Shown piece by piece: positions 6,162 to 12,628 of a stretch of 12,628 nt of DNA. The notes under the pieces were generated by a model. The model did not search any database and had not been told where the DNA came from. It saw only the letters and a list, made by a program, of their open reading frames with translations. Source of the stretch: Deltaproteobacteria bacterium (GTDB lineage: Bacteria > Desulfobacterota > Desulfobaccia > Desulfobaccales > 0-14-0-80-60-11); assembly GCA_021817645.1 (NCBI GenBank), contig JAKAGH010000057.1, forward strand, positions 1 through 12,628, read 5' to 3'. Each line of letters opens with the position of its first letter. Position 1 is the stretch's first letter. Both the position numbers and the translations under genes were made by a program.

Positions 6162-8618
6162 ATGGCCAATTTCACTCCAACCCGTCCCGCTCGTATCGTC
6201 CTGCTCCTGGAGGACCTGAAATTCGGAGGCACCCAGCGCCAGGCCCTGGAATTGGCCCGGGGGCTGGACCGGACGCGCTTTCAGCCCGAAATCTGGATCA
6301 TGGCCCGGGGCGACGACCTCTCCTCCGTGGCTCAATCCTGGGGCATTCCCCTGGTCCGCCTCTCTTCCGGGAACAAGCCCGGCCCTGCGGGTCTGGCCCG
6401 CCTCTGGCGGCGCTTGCAACAAACTCCCCCCGACCTGCTCCTGACCCTGACCGCGCTGCCCAATATCTGGGGCCGCGTTCTGGGGCGCTTATCCGGAGTT
6501 CCCCTGGTGGTGGGCAATGTGCGGGGGCTGTTGCCTAGGGTGCAATTTGAACGCTGGCTCTGGCCTCTGGCTGATCATATACTTTGCAATACCCAGAGCT
6601 TACCTCCAATTCTTAACAATGATTGTAAGATTTGCGCCTCCCGGCTGACCGTCATTCCCAACGGCGTGGATACGGACTTTTTCCGCCCGCCGCGGCAGAC
6701 CCGGGACCGCGAGCCCGTCATCCTGTGCGTGGCCCGCATGGTCCCGGAAAAAGATCATGAAACCCTCATCCGGGCCTTCCGGCTGGTGCAGCGGGAACAC
6801 CCCGCCACCCAACTCTGGCTGGTGGGGGATGGCCCCCGGAAACCGGCCATAGAGCAACTGGTGCAGCAAACCTTGCCCCCCGGCCGGGTCCGGTTTCTGC
6901 CGGGCCGGTCGGACTTGCGGCCCCTGCTGGAGCAAGCCTCTCTCTTCGCTCTCAGTTCCCGGCATGAGGCTTTTCCCAACGTGGTCCTGGAGGCCATGGC
7001 TATGGGGTTGCCGGTGGTGGCCACTAAGGTGGGAGGGCTGCCGGAGTTGGTCGTACCCGGGGAAACCGGCTGGCTGACACCCTCCGGGAACGCGCCGGCC
7101 CTGGCCGGGGCCATGGCCCAATTGTTGGACGACCCCGAGTCACGCCAGGCCTTTGGCCGGGCCGGCAGGGCGCGGGTGGAGCGGAACTTTACCCTGGAAA
7201 CCATGGTCCGCCGCCATGAAGAGGTCTTCGAGACTCTCCTGGCTCAAAAAGGAGACAAAGGGCATCCCGGGGTCGAGCTGCCCGGCCCTGTCTTATCTCC
7301 CCCAAAAATGTCCGGAGTGGCGCAGGAACCTGCAGGCCGGGCGCTGGCATCCTCCGGAGATCCCTGGGAATCGTCTTTCCCGGTCAAGTCCGGCCCCCGG
7401 GTGGCTTATCTCCTCCTCTGGTTTCCCGAGCCCACCCAGACCTTTATCCTGGACGAAGTGAATACCCTGCGGCGTTTGGGGCTGGACCTGCAAGTCTTTA
7501 CCTTCTATGGGCCGCGGCCTCCCGGCCGGCTCGCAGGCATGGAGCAGGTCCTGGCGCCGGTGCACCGGCTGGGTCTGGCTTCCCTGGGAACCTTAATGTT
7601 GCAGCTGCTGCGCCTCTTCCGGGACCAACAGCCCCTGGCCCGGCGGGTCCTGGCCGAGACCCTGGTGCGCGGCTGGCGTAATTGGGAAACCGCGGGCGAA
7701 GCCCTCTGGTCCACCCTGGCCGCGGTGCACCTGGCTCAAATTTTTGCCGCCCGGGGGGTGGACCATCTGCACGCGCCCTGGGCCAACGGCCCGGCCACGG
7801 GGGCCTGGGTGGCCTCCCGCCTGAGCGGCATCCCTTTCAGCTTCTGCGCCCATGCCCATGATATTTACCCGCCGGACGGGGCTTTGGCCGAGAAAATCCA
7901 GGCCGCCAGCTTCATCCGGGTCGCGGCCGCGACCAACCGGGATTACCTGCTGGCGGTGGAGCCGGATGCCGCCGCGAAAATCGAGGTCATCCATTGCGGC
8001 ATGCCCTTGACGCCGGCCTCAGCTCCCCGCCCGGTTTGGCAGCCTCCGTATCAGCTCCTGAGCATCGGCCGCCTGGTCCCCAAGAAGGGATTTCCCATCC
8101 TGCTCCAGGCCTGCCGGGAACTGACCGCCCAGGGCGTGGACTTTCACCTCACCCTGGCCGGAGACGGCCCCCAGCGCCGGGAACTGGAGGAACTGGTCCA
8201 AGAATGCGGTTTATCCCGCCGTATCAACTTCCCGGGGTTTGTCCTGCACCGGCAGATACCTGCCCTGATGCAACAGGCCCATCTGTTCGTCATGCCCAGC
8301 ATTGTTGACCCCCACGGCGACCGGGACGGCATTCCCACGGTGATCATGGAGGCCCTGGCCCATGAGGTGCCGGTGGTGGCCGCCGACATCTGCGGCATCT
8401 CCGAAATCGTGCTGCCGGGGCAAACCGGCTGGCTGGTGCCTCCGGGTGACCTCCAGGCCCTGGTCCAGGCGATCAGGGAAGCCCTGGATAATCCAGCCGA
8501 AGCCCGGCGCCGCGGTCAGGCCGGCAAACGCCATGTGGCCCGGGAATTCGCATCGGTTAAAAATTATGGCAAGTTAAAGGATTTATTAGAGGAATATTCT
8601 TTAAAGAGGGGCCGCTAG
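6162..8618 (+). CDS. Tandem GT4-GT4 glycosyltransferase (two complete GT-B enzymes fused)
   Basis: An 818-residue cytosolic protein made of two full GT4 retaining glycosyltransferases. Domain 1 (about 6-360) has the N-terminal FGGTQRQ loop (21-27), IPNGVDTDFF, and the catalytic E-x7-E pair E269/E277 in HEAFPNVVLEAMAMG. A linker rich in Gly, Pro and Ser (about 361-410) leads to domain 2 (about 412-810), with LLLWFPEPTQTFI, HAHDIY, LSIGRLVPKKGF and DGIPTVIMEALA, where D722 takes the place of the first Glu and E730 is the second. Domain 2 resembles the WcaL/colanic-acid-type GT4 branch, in which Asp is common at that place, so it should be active. The protein probably adds two successive sugars to a lipid-linked glycan. 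Start: the longer frame opens at 6120, but that ATG lies inside a heptamer repeat, so I prefer 6162, where MANF precedes the first strand (ARIVLLLEDL). No strong ribosome-binding site is seen. The TAG stop is the first triplet of the inverted-repeat arm at 8616. Confidence 0.88.
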   Translation: MANFTPTRPARIVLLLEDLKFGGTQRQALELARGLDRTRFQPEIWIMARGDDLSSVAQSWGIPLVRLSSGNKPGPAGLARLWRRLQQTPPDLLLTLTALPNIWGRVLGRLSGVPLVVGNVRGLLPRVQFERWLWPLADHILCNTQSLPPILNNDCKICASRLTVIPNGVDTDFFRPPRQTRDREPVILCVARMVPEKDHETLIRAFRLVQREHPATQLWLVGDGPRKPAIEQLVQQTLPPGRVRFLPGRSDLRPLLEQASLFALSSRHEAFPNVVLEAMAMGLPVVATKVGGLPELVVPGETGWLTPSGNAPALAGAMAQLLDDPESRQAFGRAGRARVERNFTLETMVRRHEEVFETLLAQKGDKGHPGVELPGPVLSPPKMSGVAQEPAGRALASSGDPWESSFPVKSGPRVAYLLLWFPEPTQTFILDEVNTLRRLGLDLQVFTFYGPRPPGRLAGMEQVLAPVHRLGLASLGTLMLQLLRLFRDQQPLARRVLAETLVRGWRNWETAGEALWSTLAAVHLAQIFAARGVDHLHAPWANGPATGAWVASRLSGIPFSFCAHAHDIYPPDGALAEKIQAASFIRVAAATNRDYLLAVEPDAAAKIEVIHCGMPLTPASAPRPVWQPPYQLLSIGRLVPKKGFPILLQACRELTAQGVDFHLTLAGDGPQRRELEELVQECGLSRRINFPGFVLHRQIPALMQQAHLFVMPSIVDPHGDRDGIPTVIMEALAHEVPVVAADICGISEIVLPGQTGWLVPPGDLQALVQAIREALDNPAEARRRGQAGKRHVAREFASVKNYGKLKDLLEEYSLKRGR

Positions 8619-8763
8619 TGTGACGTCCCAGAAATAAGTTACAAAATATCACCTAGGAATATGCCCAATATTATTCCCTCTCCCCTCGGGGGCTTATCAT
8701 TACCCATAAGTCAGTATCTATCTGATTTAATTAATATAGATTTATTACTAAAGGATTCTTTTC

Positions 8764-8820
8764 GTAGGGGCGAATCTTGTGTTCGCCCGGCACGTTCAGG
8801 GCGAACACAAGGTTCGCCCC
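8764..8820. repeat. GTAGGGGCGAAC-type palindrome
   Basis: Two 22-bp arms (8767-8788 and 8799-8820) are inverted copies with one mismatch around a 10-base loop; the core is GGGGCGAA..TTCGCCC. Single related arms occur at 9135-9159. This is a frequent intergenic hairpin repeat in anaerobic bacteria. Confidence 0.85.
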
Positions 8821-8855
8821 AACCTTTCAATCCCTGATTGACAGCAGATCAGTCT

Positions 8856-8920
8856 TCGGTGGCGCAGGCTTTCCAGCCTGGGCAGGTTTTCGTCACAGCC
8901 TGGAAAGGCTGTGCCACCGG
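8856..8920. repeat. 25-bp dispersed hairpin repeat, copy 2, with inverted arm
   Basis: Bases 8856-8880 are identical to 1748-1772. Here the repeat is followed by an inverted arm (8895-8920, CACAGCCTGGAAAGGCTGTG core) that ends in CCACCGG, making a fuller hairpin than the first copy. Confidence 0.8.
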
Positions 8921-9091
8921 CTATAAAACTTGTGGGTAATGATAAGCCTCGGGGGAGAGGGTGAGGGGGCGAATTTGGCTAAGTGGCTGTAATCAGCCAG
9001 AAGACGCCACCCCCACCCCGACCCTCCCCCCTCGAAGGGGGAGGGAGAAAAAGACCCAAGTTATGTAAGGCTTTTCTGGGACGCCACACTA

Positions 9092-9184
9092 ACGGCAAGT
9101 TGAATACTGACTGGCAGTCGATCAGCTTTTAAATGTAGGGGCGAACCTGGCGTTTGCCCTTTTCGGCATCAGCCCTGGCCTGGC
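9092..9184. other. Short spacer with a GTAGGGGCGAAC repeat copy
   Basis: The spacer between the nested palindrome and the stop of the - strand glycosyltransferase carries one further GTAGGGGCGAACC copy (9135-9159) whose second arm is degenerate (GTTTGCCC). A weak hairpin is possible. Confidence 0.5.
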
Positions 9185-10240
9185 CTAATAATCCAATTTT
9201 TTCTCCCGTACAAACTTCTTCACCTGTCCGAAAATTTCGGCATTGCCGCAAAAATTGGCGCTGCGGATGCGGCTCTGAAACTCCGCCAACCGGGACTCAA
9301 ATTGCGGGATGATCTCCGGCGGCAAGTAGTCGCCCCGGGCGAAGCAGCCATAGCCCAGGCGCTCGAGATAAAAGGCGTTGATAAACTGCTCGAACGCCCC
9401 CTTGATGGGAAAGGAGATCACCGGCTTGCCGTAATACAAGGCCTCGGAAATCATGGAGTGGCCGCCCCCGCAGACCACGTAGGCGCAAGAAGCCAGATCG
9501 TCCAGGAAACCTTCCTCCGACTTCGGCTTGTACAAAATATTCCCTTCCCTTCCCTCTTTGGGCACCCCATAGACGATCACCGGCCTTTGGACCGCGTCCA
9601 CAAACGCCAGAAACTTGCGGAAATCGGTGATATAGCTCTGGTAGACCAGGACGTGGCCGTCCTCGCGCGGCTGCCGGGCCAGCACCGTGTCCCGGAGCAG
9701 GGGCGGCAGAATTTTTGCTTTGAGCCCGAGGCTGACCGGCGGCTGGAAAAAGGAGATCACCAGGTAGTCCGTGGCCCGGCTGAAGAGCAGCCGTACCGCC
9801 ATGCTGGTGGTCAGATAGCTGGGGTACTCCCCCCAGGGGATGGGATGGCGGCAAGCAGTGATGATGTGCTGGTGGTCGATGGAGAGGCAGGGCACCCCTA
9901 ACCGCCTACAGGCCCGGGGCAGAAAAAATTCGTAGTCGCTGATCACCGCGTCCGGCTGAAAATCCTCCATCAGCGTGAGGACCCGCCGCATGATCGCCTT
10001 CCGGTCCCGCATGACCGGATAGTTCAGCTTCAGAGTGGCGATGGTGTCCACCCGGTGCCGGGTAAAGACCGTCCCCAGGCTGGGGATATCCACCACCGGG
10101 TATTCCCCTTCCAGAATCCCGGGCCCCGCCTCATGGCTGACAAAAAGAAAATCATGCTCCGGAAAGCGCCGGGCAATCGACAAAGCCCGAATCGCATGCC
10201 CATGCGCAGTCCCGTGCACACCGTAGAGAATTTTGGCCAT
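9185..10240 (-). CDS. GT-B fold glycosyltransferase (GT28/MurG-like, Glyco_trans_1_3 type)
   Basis: A 351-residue soluble glycosyltransferase. It opens with AKILYGVHGTAHGHAIRAL (2-20), the glycine/histidine acceptor loop of MurG- and UGT-like GT-B enzymes. The C-terminal half has CGGGHSMISEALYYGKPVISFP, then FEQFINAFYLERLGYG, the usual nucleotide-sugar donor site of this family. It should move a sugar from an NDP-sugar to a lipid or glycan acceptor at the cytoplasmic membrane; substrates are unknown. Start choice: the frame extends to an ATG at 10285 with GGAGG seven bases upstream, but that G-rich stretch is the arm of a palindrome (10253-10304), and the added 15 residues (MDLRSLAPPPTKISN) look non-conserved. 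The ATG at 10240 sits right before the first beta strand, though without a clear ribosome-binding site. Both starts remain possible. The gene converges on the GT4 fusion. Confidence 0.78.
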   Translation of the reverse strand: MAKILYGVHGTAHGHAIRALSIARRFPEHDFLFVSHEAGPGILEGEYPVVDIPSLGTVFTRHRVDTIATLKLNYPVMRDRKAIMRRVLTLMEDFQPDAVISDYEFFLPRACRRLGVPCLSIDHQHIITACRHPIPWGEYPSYLTTSMAVRLLFSRATDYLVISFFQPPVSLGLKAKILPPLLRDTVLARQPREDGHVLVYQSYITDFRKFLAFVDAVQRPVIVYGVPKEGREGNILYKPKSEEGFLDDLASCAYVVCGGGHSMISEALYYGKPVISFPIKGAFEQFINAFYLERLGYGCFARGDYLPPEIIPQFESRLAEFQSRIRSANFCGNAEIFGQVKKFVREKKLDY

Positions 10241-10252
10241 ATTTGAGATTTT

Positions 10253-10304
10253 TGTGGGGGGAGGGGCCAGGGACCTGAGGTCCATCTACAATCCTCCCCC
10301 CACA
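10253..10304. repeat. G/C-rich palindrome over the glycosyltransferase start
   Basis: Perfect 12-bp arms TGTGGGGGGAGG (10253-10264) and CCTCCCCCCACA (10293-10304) enclose a second small palindrome GGACCT-G-AGGTCC (10271-10283). The element covers the alternative start and its apparent ribosome-binding site. A folded leader could affect translation of the glycosyltransferase; this is inferred. Confidence 0.7.
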
Positions 10305-10324
10305 CCCCCCTCCCCAACCCGCAT

Positions 10325-10355
10325 AGAGTAAAGAGTAGGGTGCGCCCTGCGCACC
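10325..10355. repeat. AGAGTAA heptamer pair and GGTGCGC hairpin
   Basis: Two 7-bp units AGAGTAA and AGAGTAG (10325-10338) are followed by a perfect 7-bp stem GGTGCGC/GCGCACC with a CCT loop (10339-10355). They lie between the stop of the unknown gene and the glycosyltransferase start. No T-tract follows in the - direction, so a standard terminator is not supported. Confidence 0.55.
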
Positions 10356-10374
10356 TTATTGCATGGCTAAATTC

Positions 10375-11256
10375 CTATTCCCCTCTGCCTGTAGTTCGCA
10401 GAAGGAGCCTAATCAGGGCAAATAATCTATGAAAAAGATAATCAACATGCTCGCTGGTTTCTAAAGGAATTTTCGTAACTTCGCTATGTCGGATTCTGAA
10501 AACATTACCAACCCTAGTTAACTCAACAGCTTCCTGTTCAACCACTTGACGAAAATTGCATTCTGGAGCAGCCTTATCGAGTATGGCTTTAGTCGAAGCT
10601 TTCTTATCTTTTTCTGGTTCTTCAAGCGTTTTTAATCTCTCCCAAGCATCCCAAAGCTTCTCTATTGATTCTTTCCGAATTTCTAAATCAGGATCAAAGA
10701 ACTTTTTCCTTGCAGTTTCGAGAAGGGAATCTAGTTCGACATCACCTGTATGGAATGTTGCAGCCATTAGAGCTTCTCTAAGTACCGTTGGAGCTAAACG
10801 GTAGACCAGCCCATCTGGACGCAATTCATAAGCAAGTCCATTTCGTGCAAGGATTCGATTGATTTCGGTTCGAAATTCAGATTGTCCTTCATCAGCATTA
10901 AATCTGAAATGGTGATGACCAAAAAAAGGATGGAAATCAACCGAAATTGGTTTTCCAATGGCCCGATGGCAAAACTCTAAAAGATCAAGTGCATCCAGAG
11001 TATGGGGGACAGTTTCTGGATCAAGCGGCCACGATAACTCAGGAATCTCAGCTTTTAACGCTAACAAGAATGTGCGTTCATCACATCCACAAGGTCCTCT
11101 ACCGTCAGGGCATGCCTCCGGGTATTTAAAACCAAAGGATGAATCCGCAATCCGTGAACGAATTACAGATATAATCCCACCCCAGGCACTTTCTGTAATT
11201 TCTTCTTCAATGCGTGGTCTAGGGCCTTTTTCACGATCGCTGAAATATTGAGTCAT
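10375..11256 (-). CDS. Protein of unknown function, possible acquired gene
   Basis: I do not firmly recognise this 293-residue soluble protein. The N-terminus (ERxxGPRPRxEEEI-like, residues 8-20, then AWGGI) looks conserved rather than random. A short Cys-rich stretch has C49, C56 and C58 (CPDGRGPCGC). A charged helical, perhaps coiled-coil stretch lies at about 195-230. The C-terminus has RIRHSE (254-259) followed by a hydrophobic helix DYLFHRLFALIRLLLR (272-287), which loosely recalls the R/H-containing helices of HEPN/Abi-type proteins; that link is weak. Codon use and base composition are clearly more AT-rich than in all neighbours, suggesting recent transfer. The ATG has AAAGGA nine bases upstream; that site overlaps the ribD stop region. 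With a 14-base gap behind ribD it is probably transcribed from the ribD promoter. No signal peptide or membrane segment is convincing. Confidence 0.7.
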   Translation of the reverse strand: MTQYFSDREKGPRPRIEEEITESAWGGIISVIRSRIADSSFGFKYPEACPDGRGPCGCDERTFLLALKAEIPELSWPLDPETVPHTLDALDLLEFCHRAIGKPISVDFHPFFGHHHFRFNADEGQSEFRTEINRILARNGLAYELRPDGLVYRLAPTVLREALMAATFHTGDVELDSLLETARKKFFDPDLEIRKESIEKLWDAWERLKTLEEPEKDKKASTKAILDKAAPECNFRQVVEQEAVELTRVGNVFRIRHSEVTKIPLETSEHVDYLFHRLFALIRLLLRTTGRGE

Positions 11257-11270
11257 TTCATTGTATTCCT

Positions 11271-12404
11271 TTAAAAATACCCCGAAACCAGCAAATCCGG
11301 CCCCAATTTCTTAACGCTCATCTCCTTGGCTTGCAAGGCGTTCCCCAGGTGCTTCACCCCCGCGCCGGCCAGGATCCCCGGCGCGGTCTTGCCTCCCAAA
11401 ATCTTGGGGGCGTAGAAAAAATAAAACTGGTCCACCAGCCGCTGATCGAAGAAGGACCCCAGGGTCTCCGCGCCCCCTTCCACCAGGAGGCTCTGGACCC
11501 GGCGTTCCCCCAGTTCTTCCATCAAAGGGTGCAAGGCCACTATGCCGTTGGCGTCCGCGGGCATAACTAAGACATCCGCGCCCAAATCTTTGAGGGCCTT
11601 GATCTGGTCTCTCGGGGCCGCGGGCGTGCAGACCACCCACGTGGGCGCAGGGGAATCCAGGTGCAGCAGCCGGGCGTCCAGGGAAAGCCGCAGGCGGCTG
11701 TCCAGGACGATGCGGATAGGATCTTTAAAACGGTTTTCGGTTTTCGTTTTTCGGTTTTCGGTGGTTCGTTTACGGAGGCGCATGGTGAGCTGGGGGTCGT
11801 CGGCGATCACCGTGCCCACGCCCACCAGTATGGCATCCACCTGGTGGCGCAGTTGATGGCCGAAAGAACGGGCCTTCTCCCCGGTGAGCCACTGGCTCTC
11901 CCCGGTGACGGTAGCGATCTTGCCGTCCAGGGAGCACGCAGCCTTGGCGATAACGAAGGGGAAGCCCGTTTCCACCCAGTGAAACCAGGCCGCGTTCAGC
12001 CGCCGGGCCTCAGCCGCCAGCAGGCCGATTTCCACCTGTAGGCCCTGATTCTGCAAAAACTCCGCGCCGCCGCCGTTCACCCGGGGGTTGGGGTCCTGTG
12101 TGGCAATCACCACCCGGCGGATGCCGGCGTTGAGCACCGCCTGGGTGCAGGGGGGCGTGCGGCCCTGGTGGTTGCAGGGCTCCAGGGTGACATAGAGGTC
12201 GGCCCCCCGGGCCGCGGCCCCGGCTTGCTTCAGGGCCTCCACCTCGGCATGGGGCCGCCCGTAGGCCCGGTGGTAGCCCCGGCCCACGATCTGCCCCTCT
12301 TGCACCACCACCGCGCCCACCATGGGGTTGGGGGAAACCCAACCCGTCCCCTTAGCCGCCAGGCGCAGCGCGAGGCGCATATAGTAAGTGTCAGACGTTA
12401 GCAT
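11271..12404 (-). CDS. ribD: Bifunctional riboflavin biosynthesis protein RibD (deaminase/reductase)
   Basis: This cytosolic enzyme catalyses two steps of riboflavin synthesis: deamination of 2,5-diamino-6-ribosylamino-4(3H)-pyrimidinone 5'-phosphate, then NADPH reduction of the ribosyl group. The deaminase domain (about 1-145) shows SPNPMVGAVVV, zinc ligand H52 with E54 in HAEVEAL, and C77/C86 in EPCNHQGRTPPC. The reductase domain (about 150-377) shows AKAACSLDGKIAT, GESQWLTG, DAILVGVGTVIADDPQLT, PIRIVLDSRLRL and LLVEGGAETLGSFF. At 377 residues the length is normal. A variable loop after DDPQLTMR contains an in-frame period-7 repeat array encoding TENR-KTK-TENR. Start: ATG at 12404 is chosen by family length; the frame also opens at TTG 12443 and ATG 12431 through a duplicated leader, and ATG 12380 would cut into the conserved YMRLALRLA. 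No FMN riboswitch or other rib gene is visible in the window. Confidence 0.92.
   Translation of the reverse strand: MLTSDTYYMRLALRLAAKGTGWVSPNPMVGAVVVQEGQIVGRGYHRAYGRPHAEVEALKQAGAAARGADLYVTLEPCNHQGRTPPCTQAVLNAGIRRVVIATQDPNPRVNGGGAEFLQNQGLQVEIGLLAAEARRLNAAWFHWVETGFPFVIAKAACSLDGKIATVTGESQWLTGEKARSFGHQLRHQVDAILVGVGTVIADDPQLTMRLRKRTTENRKTKTENRFKDPIRIVLDSRLRLSLDARLLHLDSPAPTWVVCTPAAPRDQIKALKDLGADVLVMPADANGIVALHPLMEELGERRVQSLLVEGGAETLGSFFDQRLVDQFYFFYAPKILGGKTAPGILAGAGVKHLGNALQAKEMSVKKLGPDLLVSGYF
11732..11759. repeat. GGTTTTC heptamer array inside ribD
   Basis: Four 7-bp units (GGTTTTC, GGTTTTC, GTTTTTC, GGTTTTC) lie within the ribD frame. They are read on the opposite strand as part of a basic loop rich in Thr, Glu, Asn, Arg and Lys, between the conserved DDPQLT and PIRIVLDS motifs. 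Because 21 bases are both three units and seven codons, the peptide also repeats every seven residues. This looks like an insertion tolerated in a surface loop. Confidence 0.8.
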
Positions 12405-12460
12405 GTGTCTTGATAAAATTTTCCAAAGCATGCATCTTGACAAAATTTTCCCAGAATTCG
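12405..12460 (-). repeat. Tandem duplication in the ribD leader
   Basis: A block of about 22 bp with core AAAATTTT.TCAAGA occurs twice with a 27-bp spacing (copies near 12403-12424 and 12430-12451), with three mismatches. On the - strand a TTGTCA at the upstream copy could serve as a -35, but the matching -10 is weak. Confidence 0.5.
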
Positions 12461-12628
12461 AAGGCGGAATGGTCTGTTAGCGCATTCAATTCCTCTTCTA
12501 ACAGGCTGTTGAAAAACCGTTGCAATTAAGCAATGCATCCTCTGTGAGGACGATTTCGATACCTTTATGATGGGCAAATTCCCGAAAAAATCTGAGCTGC
12601 TTCCTCCAGCGGCAGCCGGTTACCGGCA
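12461..12628. other. Right-edge region, no firm gene
   Basis: On the - strand a frame enters from the right edge and stops at 12498; its end reads LRFFREFAHHKGIEIVLTEDALL and could be the tail of a gene, but 42 codons are too few to identify it. The sequence CAGGCTGTTGAAAAA at 12502-12516, often seen at ends of transposons and dispersed repeats, overlaps its last codons. I see no promoter or RNA gene. Confidence 0.3.

Larger units (their letters stand above)
8616..9091. repeat. 476-bp nested palindromic element between convergent genes
   Basis: Outer arms TAGTGTGACGTCCCAGAAA (8616-8634) and its inverted copy (9073-9091) match at 18 of 19 positions. Inside them a second inverted pair of about 35 bp (8676-8711 with 8928-8961) encloses two further hairpins (8767-8820 and 8857-8920). 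To the right, G-rich and C-rich tracts (8951-8971 with 9005-9030) pair, and a CCCTCCCCC/GGGGGAGGG hairpin sits at 9022-9045. No coding frame is supported. The arms could be terminal repeats of a non-autonomous element, or several repeats inserted one into another. Confidence 0.7.

Noticed and set aside
7240..7400. Frameshift or missed stop splitting the GT4 fusion into two genes
   Set aside because: The linker is open in one frame with normal codon use and both halves are complete in that same frame; an in-frame ATG at 7308 has no good ribosome-binding site.
9302..9901. 199-codon + strand frame opposite the GT-B glycosyltransferase
   Set aside because: An antisense shadow of a gene with recognised family motifs; no ribosome-binding site or known fold.
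12405..12628. FMN riboswitch upstream of ribD
   Set aside because: The conserved FMN-element pairing and loop sequences are not recognisable here.

Overview
The window is high-GC bacterial DNA. It holds most of a surface-glycan (exopolysaccharide, capsule or LPS-type) biosynthesis block, followed by a riboflavin gene. The organism cannot be fixed from the sequence. GC-rich genes, frequent TTG/GTG starts and dense intergenic hairpin repeats (GGGGCGAACC-type, ACAGAG-type and GCGAAGCGAAGAATC-type) look like an anaerobic Desulfobacterota-like genome, but this is an inference. No tRNA, rRNA, CRISPR array or complete insertion sequence was seen.

Layout. A membrane protein of GT-C glycosyltransferase type runs off the left edge (- strand, 1-438). 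It is divergent from a GT2 glycosyltransferase (+, 831-1658). A NodB/WalW-like polysaccharide deacetylase (-, 1807-2799) converges on the GT2 gene and lies downstream of a zinc-dependent MDR dehydrogenase (-, 2950-4158). After a 572-bp repeat-filled gap come a radical SAM/SPASM enzyme (+, 4731-5948) and an unusual protein made of two complete GT4 glycosyltransferases in tandem (+, 6162-8618). Beyond a 566-bp gap of nested palindromes is a GT-B glycosyltransferase (-, 9185-10240). The right end holds an AT-richer gene of unknown function (-, 10375-11256) directly behind ribD (-, 11271-12404).

How the genes may work together. The GT2, the GT4-GT4 fusion, the GT-B enzyme and the GT-C membrane protein would assemble and transfer sugars. 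The deacetylase would trim acetyl groups. The radical SAM enzyme and the zinc dehydrogenase could make or oxidise an unusual sugar or cyclitol. The genes are on alternating strands rather than in one operon, and repeat elements sit between almost every pair.

Most interesting signal. Several intergenic intervals are bounded by short arrays of 7-bp units placed in inverted orientation: TTCAAAG at 1659/1810, GGTCAGT at 4172/4569, and GCAGTAA at 5949/6105. The unit sequence differs between loci, but the period and the inverted layout recur. Some arms abut or overlap stop codons, and another period-7 array is embedded in frame inside ribD. A 137-bp ACAGAG palindrome, a 200-bp MITE-like element and a 476-bp nested palindrome complete an unusually structured set of intergenic spaces.
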